From contig JADZGD010000011.1 of NCBI GenBank assembly GCA_020854055.1, positions 109,555-173,554 of the forward strand: DNA of 64,000 nucleotides, given 5' to 3'. The notes below the pieces were generated by a model. That model ran no database searches. It was not told the origin of the DNA and was given only the letters and a program-made list of their open reading frames with translations. Below are positions 54,618-63,511 of the stretch, piece after piece. This stretch comes from Bryobacterales bacterium. Its GTDB lineage: Bacteria > Acidobacteriota > Terriglobia > Bryobacterales > Bryobacteraceae. How positions within the stretch are numbered: position 1 is the first letter of the stretch; each line of letters begins with the position of its first letter. A program made the position numbers and the translations under genes.

Positions 54618-55412
54618 TCAGATCGCGCTCGATTCAAACCCGGCCTTCTTTCCGAGCGGCTCCAGATACTGCTGCGCTCCCGTCATCATCAGTGATAGGT
54701 CGCTGGGCGTCTGAAACACCTGGAACCCTTGCTTCAGATACCGCTGGACGTGCTGCCCGGTGGCCGCCGGACGCCCCACCGCTTTGCCGTGACGCCTGGC
54801 GGCCGCAATGATTTTCTCCACCGCCTGGAGCACGACCGGATCTTCCTGGTTTCCCCGCTTGCCATAGGAGAACGACAGGTCGCTGGTGCCGATGAACAAT
54901 ACATCCAACCCCGGCGTCGCCGCGATCTCGTCAATCTGCTCCACCGCGCACGCCTCTTCGATCATCGAGATCACCACGGTATTGGCATCGGCCGAATCCG
55001 TGTAGTCGCCGGTCGCCGGCCAGCACAGCTTCGCCAGCCCCGCCCCCGAACCGCGCCGGCCTACCGGTGGATACTTGCAAGCCGCCACCGCCTGCCGCGC
55101 CAGTTGCGGCGTCGAAGTGAACGGAAAGATCACCCCGCTCACCCCTGCATCCAGCACCCGCTTCGCCATCCAGATCTCATTCACCGGCACCCGCGCAAAC
55201 GTCATCGCCTCCCGGCCGCGCGTGGCCAGCACAATGTTGCGCAGCGTCTCCAGCGTGATGGGGGAGTGTTCCATCTCCACCCACAGAAAATCGAACGGCA
55301 GCGTCGCCAGGTGCGCCGCCGCGTCCACCGATGTGCTCTGCACCGTCGCCGCCACCACCGGTTGACCCGCGGCCAGCTTCTGTTTGACAGGATTAATCCA
55401 ATTGTTTCCCAT
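54618..55412 (-). CDS. HpcH/HpaI-family class II aldolase
   Basis: 264 residues. The metal-dependent aldolase motifs are present: FDFLWVEMEHSPIT (about 40-53), ARVPVNEIWMAKRVLDAGVSG, GRRGSGAGLAK, the metal Glu in ISMIEEACAVEQI (about 150) and the metal Asp in FIGTSDLSFSYG (about 174-185). Enzymes of this family cleave 2-keto-3-deoxy sugar acids or related acids to pyruvate plus an aldehyde. Upstream are a glycosidase-like gene and an FAD-linked hydroxyacid oxidase, downstream the MFS transporter; together they suggest sugar-acid catabolism. Confidence 0.88.
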   Translation of the reverse strand: MGNNWINPVKQKLAAGQPVVAATVQSTSVDAAAHLATLPFDFLWVEMEHSPITLETLRNIVLATRGREAMTFARVPVNEIWMAKRVLDAGVSGVIFPFTSTPQLARQAVAACKYPPVGRRGSGAGLAKLCWPATGDYTDSADANTVVISMIEEACAVEQIDEIAATPGLDVLFIGTSDLSFSYGKRGNQEDPVVLQAVEKIIAAARRHGKAVGRPAATGQHVQRYLKQGFQVFQTPSDLSLMMTGAQQYLEPLGKKAGFESSAI

Positions 55413-55415
55413 GGT

Positions 55416-57740
55416 TCACTTCCGGATCAGCCACACTTCAGAGACCTGGCATCCGCGGCCATTGCCGCCGGCGCCCTTTTCACGATACCAGCTAATCTCC
55501 AGCCGCCCCCCCTGAACTGCCCCGGCCGGAATGTCGAACTCCAGCGGAGCCACCGGCCGCGGTTTGGCCATCAGCGGATGCACCTCGATGCCGCCCGCCA
55601 CCATCCGGATCTTCGACCGGCCCATCATGTCCCCCGCATAAACCACCCGGATCTTGTACCGCGCATTTCCATCCAACCCGGTGTAGCGCATCCGCAGCGG
55701 CTCATCGTGCAGCGACTCGGCGTCATCGCGCCAGGATTTACGCCATTCCGGCCGGTACGCAAACCCCACCAGCGGCGTCTTCCAGAACGCCGGATCACGT
55801 TCCCATCCCTCCCCGGGAACCAGATGCGGCTGCCGCCTCGTGTCGCCTAAGTCATCATAGAATCCGCCCGGACCCGGGTTGGCCCAGTTCAAAATCTCAT
55901 CGATCCCTTGCGCCCGCGCCCCTTCATCCACCGTCCGCAGCCGTTCGAATCGCTGCTGCAGCCAGCCCCGGTCGTTCAACGGAACGTCAATCGTATCCAG
56001 GCTTGCCCCGCGTCCCACATCAATCGCCTGATAGCGTGGCACGCTCAACTGCATGTGGATCGTCTGGAACAACCCCTCGGCAAGCTCGTAGACCCGCGCC
56101 CGCAGATCCGGAGCCACTGGATACGTTAGCGCGCGGTTCAGAATCGCATCCGCCCGGTCAATCGCCAGCCGGCTGCCGGTCCCGGGCGCCAGCCGCAGCG
56201 CATCCATCGCCTGATTCTCCAAATCGGTCTCATAAACCAGCCGCCGCCGCACGTAGGCATCGTAGTAGGCGCGGTAAAGCCCCTGCAGAAACCGCCAGTT
56301 CTCCTTCTGCTGTGGAGTCGCCTCGCGCTCCATCGCGCGAAACTGATCGAGCGTGGTCTCCACGCCGCCGTTGGTTAACAACGGTCCCCGCCACCCCCGC
56401 TCCAGCGCCAGCAGCCCCTGCGCGAAGCCATCGGCTGTCTTTGGCCCAATGAAAAATTGCGCAAAGTCCCGCAGCATATCCGCCAGGTCGCGGTCCGGGT
56501 CCCACCCCATCATGCTCCACAGGAACTTGTTCACATCGTCGTTGCAGCCTTCCGAATAAGTGATGAATCCCATTGTGTAGGGCTGCATCAGCCGGAAGAT
56601 GTTGGCCTCATCCACGGGCCGCGGATTGATCACCTCGCGCGCCTCGGTCATTGCCAGCGCCACATCCCAATCGGGCACCGGATACTGGCAGGAGCGCGTG
56701 TGCGTGATGTCGGGATAATGCCGTATCGGATACTCCCTGGGCAGGCGCTTGCGCAGTTCCGGCAGGCTCACCGGAACCTGCGGCGCGAATACGATCCCGC
56801 TCAACCACTTGGGCCGCGCGTCCATCAACGAGTAGAACTGGTCCATCCAGGCTTTGTTGAAGCCCTGCGGGGACATCCACATTTGAGCCTTCGGATGGTG
56901 CCGGTGCAGTTCCGCCGTCTCGCGCTCCAGCAGGCGAAACATATATTTCGGCTCGGTATGGCCCGGATCGCCGCCCGGCACAAACACCGCGTCAATGCGC
57001 GGCAGCCTGGCAAACACCGCGCCCCATTCCTTTACCGCCGCCTCCACCGCCGCCGGATTCTCGTAGTCCTTGTCCAGCGCCGGATACCAGACCCACACAT
57101 CCAATCCGTATTGATCGGCGATGCGCGACATCTCGACCATCATCTCCATCGGAGGCAGCGGGAAATGAGGACTATCGGCATCATCGTCGGAACGCGGCGG
57201 GATCAGCTCAATCGCGTTGGTGCCGTAAATCGCCAGCTCCCGGATGTACTGCTCCCACATCCGGGTGTCCCAGGCATCGTAAGCATTGGTCTTCGGCCGG
57301 TACCCAAGCTGGTGCCCGCGCAGCGGATACTTGGGCGCGGCAGTAATCCGCAACCCATCCGCAATGGTGAAAACCTGTCGCTCCATGCGCGCTTCGCGCA
57401 GCAGCCGCCCCGCCCCGAACAGCACTCCCCGGGCATCGTTGCCGCTCACCACCACGCGGCCTGTCTCCACCGCCAGCGTGTAGCCGTCCGCCGGTCCTCC
57501 ACCGCGCCGCAACTCGATCACCGCCGCGCCCGCCCCGCCGGTAGCCAGCCGCAGTTGCGTGCGCTTCTCCACCTCTTCGAGCAGAGTCTCTACCGCCTTC
57601 TTCTCAACCGTGGACGGATTCACCGGTCCCCGAACCACGGCCCGGGAAAGGTCAAGACCCCGGACGGGAATGCAAACCAGCCCGGCAACCAGAAGCGCAC
57701 CCAAGTGAACAATTCGTTTCATTCCAAAACAAATTATCAT
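55416..57740 (-). CDS. Large secreted glycosidase-like protein (hexosaminidase/alpha-glucuronidase-like)
   Basis: 774 residues from ATG at 57740; an ATG at 57722 begins MKRIVHLGALLVAGLVC and gives the cleaner signal peptide. An N-terminal alpha/beta domain (about 30-125) like that of GH20/GH67/GH84 enzymes leads into a TIM barrel (about 130-470): YPLRGHQLGYRPKTNAYDAW, YGTNAIELIPPRSDDDAD, YGLDVWVWYPALD, RIDAVFVPGGDPGH and ITYSEGCNDDVNKF. Acidic residues suited to catalysis are abundant, but the pair is not assigned. A helical region and a C-terminal beta-sandwich (about 640-774) follow. Substrate unknown; a uronic-acid or amino-sugar glycan is likely. Confidence 0.72.
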   Translation of the reverse strand: MIICFGMKRIVHLGALLVAGLVCIPVRGLDLSRAVVRGPVNPSTVEKKAVETLLEEVEKRTQLRLATGGAGAAVIELRRGGGPADGYTLAVETGRVVVSGNDARGVLFGAGRLLREARMERQVFTIADGLRITAAPKYPLRGHQLGYRPKTNAYDAWDTRMWEQYIRELAIYGTNAIELIPPRSDDDADSPHFPLPPMEMMVEMSRIADQYGLDVWVWYPALDKDYENPAAVEAAVKEWGAVFARLPRIDAVFVPGGDPGHTEPKYMFRLLERETAELHRHHPKAQMWMSPQGFNKAWMDQFYSLMDARPKWLSGIVFAPQVPVSLPELRKRLPREYPIRHYPDITHTRSCQYPVPDWDVALAMTEAREVINPRPVDEANIFRLMQPYTMGFITYSEGCNDDVNKFLWSMMGWDPDRDLADMLRDFAQFFIGPKTADGFAQGLLALERGWRGPLLTNGGVETTLDQFRAMEREATPQQKENWRFLQGLYRAYYDAYVRRRLVYETDLENQAMDALRLAPGTGSRLAIDRADAILNRALTYPVAPDLRARVYELAEGLFQTIHMQLSVPRYQAIDVGRGASLDTIDVPLNDRGWLQQRFERLRTVDEGARAQGIDEILNWANPGPGGFYDDLGDTRRQPHLVPGEGWERDPAFWKTPLVGFAYRPEWRKSWRDDAESLHDEPLRMRYTGLDGNARYKIRVVYAGDMMGRSKIRMVAGGIEVHPLMAKPRPVAPLEFDIPAGAVQGGRLEISWYREKGAGGNGRGCQVSEVWLIRK

Positions 57741-57767
57741 ACCCAGCCATCTCTTTTTCGCCGGTTT

Positions 57768-59132
57768 TCACTCAACCGCGAACAGATTGCCGCGATTCAA
57801 CAGCCACCCGGGATCCAGCCGCCGCTTTACCGCCTTCATGGCCTCGATCTCCTCCGGCGTGTACTGCAACTCCAGCAGGTGCCGTTTCCGCTTTCCCAGC
57901 CCGTGCTCGGCCGATACCGTTCCTCCCAGCGCCACCGCCTGCCGTGCGAACTCGATCATCAGATCGTGCCCCCGCTCAAACCCGACCTCGGAATCGGGCA
58001 GCAGGTTCACATGAACGTGCGCATCGCCGATGTGCCCAAAAATCACCGCTTGACCCGGAAACTCGCCGTCCACCTTCCGCCGGTAGTAAGCCAGCATCTC
58101 CCGGTTCCTCGCTACGGGCACCGCATAGTCGGAGCCCAGCTTCAGAAATCCGTTCTGCCGCGCCCGGTCGTTCACCAGTTCCGGCAGCGCATGCCGGAAG
58201 CGCCGGAACCGCTCCCGGTCCTGGGCTCCGGCGGCGAACCAGGAACCATCGATGTCCGCATTGGCGGCTTCCAGCCGCTCCAGCCAGGCCTCCAGTTCCT
58301 CGTCTTCGCCGGCACCCGCCACCTGTTCGAACAACACCGCCGCGCCGGCAGTTTGTGGAATATCGTCGTAGCGCCCGCGCAGCAGATCCAGCGATCCCCC
58401 ATCCAGGTACTCCAGCATCCGCAGGCCCTCTACCGGGCGCCACGCATCCACCGCCTGAAGCGCCCCATCATCGCCGGCAAAAAAGACCACCCCTGTTACC
58501 AGTGCCTTCACTGCCGGCAGCAGGTCCACCTCGGCCTCGGTCACAATCGCCAACGTTCCTTCCGAACCCGCGATCAGATCGATCCAGTCCATCCCCGGCC
58601 GCAGCGGATATCCCGCCGTGTTCTTGCGCGCATCGGGCAGCCGGATGGACGGCACGGCAAACTCTACCCCGTCACCTCGCCGGAACTCGCGCACCGAGCC
58701 ATCGGCAAACACCACCCGCAGCCGCCGCAGGTGCCTCCTGGTCGAGCCGTAGCGGAAACTGCGCGAACCACTGGCATTGGTAGCTATGGTGCCGCCGATC
58801 GCTGCCGCCGTCTCCGTCGGATCGGGCGCGTAAAACTGTCCGGCCGCGCCGGCCGCGCGGTGCAACTCCGCCAGCAGCGCGCCCGCCCCCGCGACGGCGA
58901 AACCCGCCGACACCTGCACCCGGTTCAACTTTTCGAGCGAAATTGCCCATCCGCCTTCGGCTACCGATCCGCCGGTCAACCCGCTTCCGGCGCCCTTGAT
59001 CGTAACCGGGGTCCGGCCCTCCGCCGCCCGCCGGATAAGATCCCTCAACTCGCTCTCGTCCGCCGGAGCAAACACAGCCTCGGCGTATCCGGAAAAACCG
59101 GACGCATCTTCCTGCCGGATCAACTTGCTCAA
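57768..59132 (-). CDS. FAD-linked oxidase, glycolate-oxidase GlcD/D-lactate dehydrogenase type
   Basis: 454 residues. FAD_binding_4 domain with GAGSGLTGGSVAEGGW (about 45-60) and GGTIATNASGSRSFRYGSTR (about 112-131); C-terminal cap with IFGHIGDAHVHVNLLPD (about 370-386) and SAEHGLGKRKRHLL (about 413-426), which carry the usual metal and substrate residues. Oxidises a 2-hydroxyacid, typically glycolate or D-lactate, to the 2-ketoacid. Start is uncertain: TTG 59132 overlaps the RNase J stop (TTGA) with GGAGG directly in front; TTG 59123 sits 10 bases behind the same GGAGG. Confidence 0.9.
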   Translation of the reverse strand: MSKLIRQEDASGFSGYAEAVFAPADESELRDLIRRAAEGRTPVTIKGAGSGLTGGSVAEGGWAISLEKLNRVQVSAGFAVAGAGALLAELHRAAGAAGQFYAPDPTETAAAIGGTIATNASGSRSFRYGSTRRHLRRLRVVFADGSVREFRRGDGVEFAVPSIRLPDARKNTAGYPLRPGMDWIDLIAGSEGTLAIVTEAEVDLLPAVKALVTGVVFFAGDDGALQAVDAWRPVEGLRMLEYLDGGSLDLLRGRYDDIPQTAGAAVLFEQVAGAGEDEELEAWLERLEAANADIDGSWFAAGAQDRERFRRFRHALPELVNDRARQNGFLKLGSDYAVPVARNREMLAYYRRKVDGEFPGQAVIFGHIGDAHVHVNLLPDSEVGFERGHDLMIEFARQAVALGGTVSAEHGLGKRKRHLLELQYTPEEIEAMKAVKRRLDPGWLLNRGNLFAVE

Positions 59133-60802
59133 ACCTCCAGAATGACGGGCATAATCAGCGGCCGCCGCTGCGTTTGCTTGTTCAGGAACCGCTTCAAATC
59201 GGCGCGGATCTTTTCCTGCATCACGCCCCAGTCGGTGCGTTCTTCCGACGTGGATTCTTCCAGCGTCCGCGCCACCACGTGCCGCGCCGCCAGCAGAATG
59301 TCACTGCCGTTATCGTCCACTCCAACAAACCCCCGGCTCACGATCTCGGGTAGTCCCTCGCTCTTGCTGGTGTGCTTGTTGATGGCGATGATCGGCAACA
59401 CGAAGCCGTCTTCGGAAAGATTCCGCCGGTCGCGGATCACCACGTCTTCCACCACCTCGTCAATGCTGCCCGAATCGATGCAGACGCGCCCCACCGTCAC
59501 CCGCTCGCCCCGGTGCGCGCCCGTCCGGTCGATCTCCAGCGTGTCGCCCGTCTCCAGCACAAAGATGTCCTCCAGTCCCTGGTGCCGCAGATGCTGCGCC
59601 AGTTGAGCGTGCCGGCGGAGCAGCCGGTATTCGCCGTGAATCGGCATGAAATAGCGCGGCCGCACCAGGTTTAGCATCAGCTTCAACTCCTCCGCGCTGG
59701 CGTGGCCCGAAACGTGAACCGGCGGGTTCATTGAACCATAAACGAGATTGGCGCCCCGCTTGGCAATGTGGTTGATCATCCTGTAAATGGATTTCTCGTT
59801 GCCGGGAATGATGCGCGCGCTCAATACCACCGTATCGTCGCCGCGGATCGACAGGTGCTTGTGATTGTCCACCGCCACGCGCGAAAGCGCCGAATGCGGC
59901 TCGCCCTGGGTCCCCGAGGCCACCACCACCACCTTGTCCGGCTGCGCCTGCATGATGTCCTGCGGGCGCAGCAGAATGCCGTCCGGTATCTCCAGCAGCC
60001 CCAGGCTGTGGCTGATCTCGGTAACATTCATCATGCTGCGGCCGAGAAACGCCACCTTGCGTCCGTTGGCCGCCGCCAGGTCCAGAATCTGCTGCAGCCG
60101 GTGAATCGAAGAGCTGAAGCAGGAGATGATAATGCGCCGCTCGGCGCGGTTGAAAACATCCTCCAGCCGCGGCCGTACCGCCCGCTCGCTCTCGGTGTAA
60201 CCCGGCCGGTCCACGTTGGTCGAATCGGAGAGCAGCAGCAGCACACCCCGCTTGCCGTACTCGGCAAACGTGTGCAGGTCGAAAAGGATGTTGTCGGTGG
60301 GCGTCGGGTCTACCTTGAAATCGCCGGTGTGGATCACCACCCCCAGCGGCGTGGTGATCGCCACTGCCATCGCGCTCACAATCGAGTGCGTGACGTGAAT
60401 GAACTCGATCTTGAATGGGCCGGCCTCGATCACCTGGCCAGGTTTGACGGCATTCAGTTGAGCGCCTTCGGCCAGTTCATGCTCCTCCAGGCGGCGTTCC
60501 ACCAGCGCCAGCGTAAAGGCGGTTCCGTAGACCGGCACGTCGAGTTCGGACAAGAGAAACGGCACCGCGCCAATATGGTCCTCGTGGCCGTGAGTCAACA
60601 CCAGCGCTCGCACCAGTTCCCGGTGCTCCTCGAGATAAGTAAAATCGGGAATCACTACATCCACGCCAAGCAACTCGGCATCCGGGAACATCATGCCGGC
60701 GTCGATGACAATGATATCGTCGCCATAGCGCAGCGCCAGGCAGTTCATGCCAAACTCGCCCAGCCCTCCGATCGGTACCACCTGAAGTTTCTGTTCGGCC
60801 AT
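59129..60802 (-). CDS. rnj: Ribonuclease J
   Basis: Metallo-beta-lactamase/beta-CASP ribonuclease, 557 residues, acting in mRNA decay and rRNA 5' maturation. The zinc motif LTHGHEDHIG is at 70-79, followed by THSIVSAMAVAI and VVVASGTQGEPHSALSR in the beta-CASP domain, YGSMNPPVHVSGHAS, and a C-terminal domain starting near 450. Begins a minus-strand run with the FAD oxidase gene, TTGA overlap. No ribosome-binding site is visible; TATGCT lies seven bases before the ATG. Confidence 0.95.
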   Translation of the reverse strand: MAEQKLQVVPIGGLGEFGMNCLALRYGDDIIVIDAGMMFPDAELLGVDVVIPDFTYLEEHRELVRALVLTHGHEDHIGAVPFLLSELDVPVYGTAFTLALVERRLEEHELAEGAQLNAVKPGQVIEAGPFKIEFIHVTHSIVSAMAVAITTPLGVVIHTGDFKVDPTPTDNILFDLHTFAEYGKRGVLLLLSDSTNVDRPGYTESERAVRPRLEDVFNRAERRIIISCFSSSIHRLQQILDLAAANGRKVAFLGRSMMNVTEISHSLGLLEIPDGILLRPQDIMQAQPDKVVVVASGTQGEPHSALSRVAVDNHKHLSIRGDDTVVLSARIIPGNEKSIYRMINHIAKRGANLVYGSMNPPVHVSGHASAEELKLMLNLVRPRYFMPIHGEYRLLRRHAQLAQHLRHQGLEDIFVLETGDTLEIDRTGAHRGERVTVGRVCIDSGSIDEVVEDVVIRDRRNLSEDGFVLPIIAINKHTSKSEGLPEIVSRGFVGVDDNGSDILLAARHVVARTLEESTSEERTDWGVMQEKIRADLKRFLNKQTQRRPLIMPVILEV

Positions 60803-60986
60803 TGACTACAGCATAGCGCGTGCCGTGCGGCCGCCCCGGGCTTCCTGCCGTTGCCGCTCAATTCCAAAAATATTGCCGATATATATCAATTATTTCCGGA
60901 AATTGCCGGCGGTATTTCCTGGTCCCGCATCCTACCCTGGAACCGGAGGTGTCCCTGACCCTGTCCGCTGAGGCCGCCGGAGCCCC
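60803..60986 (-). promoter_or_regulatory. AT-rich upstream region of rnj with palindrome and possible promoter
   Basis: The gap 60803-60986, which leads into a possible small gene, is unlike its GC-rich surroundings between 60860 and 60900. A minus-strand TTGATA (60889-60884) and TGGAAT (60866-60861) are 17 bp apart. Just upstream is a perfect 12-bp palindrome ATTTCCGGAAAT (60892-60903), with a further ATTTCC half site at 60914-60919. A second candidate -10, TATGCT (60815-60810), is seven bases before the rnj ATG. Which, if any, is used cannot be told. Confidence 0.35.
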
Positions 60987-61154
60987 GTGGAGCCCATCCA
61001 GCACACCGATCTGCTCACCGCCGGCGAGTACACTCGCATCGAACAAAACAAACCCAACAACCCGCCCCCCCGAACGTCAAACCCGGCACAAACCCCACCC
61101 TCGCCGCAAGCCGTGACGCCGAGGCCGCCCCATATACTGGAAACGTACCCATGA
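60987..61154 (+). CDS. Possible small proline-rich protein upstream of heparinase-like gene
   Basis: A 55-codon frame starts at GTG (CGGAG five bases upstream) with VEPIQHTDLLTAGEYTRIEQ, then continues as a Pro/Asn/Thr-rich tail to TGA. Its stop overlaps the start of the heparinase-like gene (ATGA, 61151-61154), the same junction seen between many coupled genes here. It has no signal peptide and matches no family known to me. It may be chance. Confidence 0.25.
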   Translation: MEPIQHTDLLTAGEYTRIEQNKPNNPPPRTSNPAQTPPSPQAVTPRPPHILETYP

Positions 61155-63511
61155 ACTTCCTGCGCCATTTGACCCTGCTCGCCGCGTCGATCGGACTTGC
61201 CCCGGCGGCCGCGCCCCCCGGCTTCCCGCCTGTCTACACCGGAGATCTCGCTGTCGCCACGGACCACCCCCGCCTGGTGTTCCGCAACCACGCCGCCAGG
61301 GGCTTCGGACGCACCATCGAATACGTGCGCAGCCTCGACCGCAACGACCCCACCTTCCACGCCATCTTCGCCAGAGCCCTCGATCAGCAGCCCACGCGCT
61401 ATCAACATCCAGCCCTGTTCGCCGCCTGCTGGGTCGTCACCGGCAAGGACGAGTATGCCCAAACGGCCATCGAATGGCTGCTCAACGGCAAAATCACCCG
61501 AAGCGGCTCGGGCTCCTATTCCGACGTCTGGTCCTATGCCCTGGCCTACGACTGGCTATTCAACCACCCCGCGATGACCCCCGATCGAAGAAATCAGATC
61601 GAACAGCGAATCATTGAGCGTCTCGAATCGGAACTGGCGCAGTTGGAGGAAACCTACATGGCCATGTGGCATGGCCGCAATCAAGCCGCCAACGGAGCCA
61701 TGGTGGCCGCCCTGGCCGTAGCCGGGCTCCCCGGGCAGAAGGCTAACCTCCGCCGCGCCGCCGCTCACTACGGCGAGGCCCTGCGCGCCCTGCAACTCAC
61801 CGAAGGCTGGCCCGAAGGCGCCAGCTACTGGATCTACAATCGAGCCGGCCCCTACGCCCTGGCCGCCGATTGCGTCATCACCGCCCTCGGCCGCGATCAC
61901 TTCGAAGGCATCTCCATCCGCGAAGTGATGCGCAAGGTCGGCCTCTGGTCCGTTTATCAGCTCACCCCGGCCGGCTTCTTTGAACCCTACGGCGATTCCC
62001 AGGGCTCCCTCGTCCCGGGCGAAACCGGATGGTGGGAGATCACCGCCGATTACTTCGCCCGTATCTCGGGCGACCCTGCCGTGATGGCCGGCGCCGATTA
62101 CATCCGCAACCGCGCCGCCACGCCCTACGGCCGCCGCCCTTACCAGTGGTGGGCGGCCATCTCCTATGACCCCGCCCCGCGCCCGAGTGCCGGCTACGAC
62201 GCCGCCCGGCCTGAACTCTGGATGCGCGCTCACATGCCGCAATCCATGCTATTCGGCCGCGCGTCGCTGGGCATCACCTTTCTACGCGGGGCCTGGGGAG
62301 ACCCGGACGAGTTGTACGCCACCTTCAAGGCCGGCGACATGCTCGCCCATCACGACCATTACGACACCGGCGCCTTCGCCATCCAATACGGAGGACTGCT
62401 CGCCCCCCGCACCGGCCTCTATGGCCCCGGCGGATACGACGGAACCTACCGCCTCGGTTACACCATCCAGACCGTCTCCTCCAACAGCCTGCTCGTCTTC
62501 GCGCCCGGCGAAACATCGGCCGCGCTTCGTGCCGTCAAGGGAGCCCACTGGGACGCGCTCTCCGGAGGACAGCGCGTGATCCGCCCCACCGGCTTCGACT
62601 GCGTTGGCCTCGCCCACTACCGCTCCCTGCTCGAATCCGGCCCCCATCTCAAGCGCGCTACCATGCTCGCCTACGACTCGGTTCCCGAACACTTCGACTA
62701 TCTGGCCGCCGACATCACCGCCGCTTACAACTCCACCCACTGGGCCGAACCAGGCAGCGCCGCCAAGGTCTCCCTGGTAACGCGCCAGTTCCTCTACCTG
62801 CGCCCGGAGCGAGCCTTCGTCATCTACGATCGCGTCGAAACCACCAAACCCGAATACACCACCGCTTTCCTGCTCCACTCCCTCGCCAAACCCGAGGGAG
62901 GCCAGGAGCAGTTGGTTGCCGGCAGTTCGCCCGAAGACGGGATCCTGCTGACCTCGGCGCGCCGCTTCACCACCGGACAGGAGCGCGGCGTTCTCACCCA
63001 TGTCGTGCTGCTCCCCTCGCAGTCCCGGGCCGTCAAGATCGGCGGGCCGAACTTCAACAACTACGTGGAAGAGGACGGAGATGAAGCCGACGGCTTCAAC
63101 GGAGTAAACCTCCCAGCGCCCGGCACGGACCGTGTCCGCAACGGTGCCCAGGCCGGCCTGTGGCGTATCCAGATCGAACCGTCATCCCGTACCGCCACCG
63201 TGCGATTCCTCAACGTGCTGCTACCCCGGCTGAAAACCGCGCAGGACGCTCTGCTGCCCGTGGAGTTACTGAAGTCCACCACCGGGGCACACGCCGCGCG
63301 GATTGGAACAACGGTAGTGGTCTTCGCCCACGATAACGTCGAACTGAGCCAGGCCAAGGTCGAAATCCCCGTCCCGGCAAGCATCATACTGGCCGGCGCA
63401 AAACCCCTGGCAACCTACCGCCTGGGCTCGCGGAAGGTGCAAGCCGATCGCGAAGGAGTGGCCGCTGCCCAAGTGCCCGCGGGAAGCCTCTCCATCACCC
63501 TCGTCCGATGA
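61151..63511 (+). CDS. Heparinase II/III-like secreted protein
   Basis: 786 residues with signal peptide [19 protein letters not shown]. An alpha/alpha barrel spans about 50-390 ([65 protein letters not shown]), followed by the beta-sandwich heparinase II/III-like domain (about 400-780) with [16 protein letters not shown] and [15 protein letters not shown]. Such enzymes are lyases cleaving uronic-acid-containing polysaccharides with His/Tyr catalysis; residues H and Y are present in these motifs. Substrate unknown. The 3' end overlaps the convergent SDR gene by 17 bases. Confidence 0.85.
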   Translation: MNFLRHLTLLAASIGLAPAAAPPGFPPVYTGDLAVATDHPRLVFRNHAARGFGRTIEYVRSLDRNDPTFHAIFARALDQQPTRYQHPALFAACWVVTGKDEYAQTAIEWLLNGKITRSGSGSYSDVWSYALAYDWLFNHPAMTPDRRNQIEQRIIERLESELAQLEETYMAMWHGRNQAANGAMVAALAVAGLPGQKANLRRAAAHYGEALRALQLTEGWPEGASYWIYNRAGPYALAADCVITALGRDHFEGISIREVMRKVGLWSVYQLTPAGFFEPYGDSQGSLVPGETGWWEITADYFARISGDPAVMAGADYIRNRAATPYGRRPYQWWAAISYDPAPRPSAGYDAARPELWMRAHMPQSMLFGRASLGITFLRGAWGDPDELYATFKAGDMLAHHDHYDTGAFAIQYGGLLAPRTGLYGPGGYDGTYRLGYTIQTVSSNSLLVFAPGETSAALRAVKGAHWDALSGGQRVIRPTGFDCVGLAHYRSLLESGPHLKRATMLAYDSVPEHFDYLAADITAAYNSTHWAEPGSAAKVSLVTRQFLYLRPERAFVIYDRVETTKPEYTTAFLLHSLAKPEGGQEQLVAGSSPEDGILLTSARRFTTGQERGVLTHVVLLPSQSRAVKIGGPNFNNYVEEDGDEADGFNGVNLPAPGTDRVRNGAQAGLWRIQIEPSSRTATVRFLNVLLPRLKTAQDALLPVELLKSTTGAHAARIGTTVVVFAHDNVELSQAKVEIPVPASIILAGAKPLATYRLGSRKVQADREGVAAAQVPAGSLSITLVR

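Noticed and set aside
56457..59606. Very long plus-strand frame (over 1000 codons) opposite the glycosidase-like and FAD-oxidase genes
   Set aside because: It is antisense to two well-supported genes, its translation is dominated by Arg, His, Pro and Gln with no domain, and such frames are expected opposite GC-rich genes with strong codon bias.
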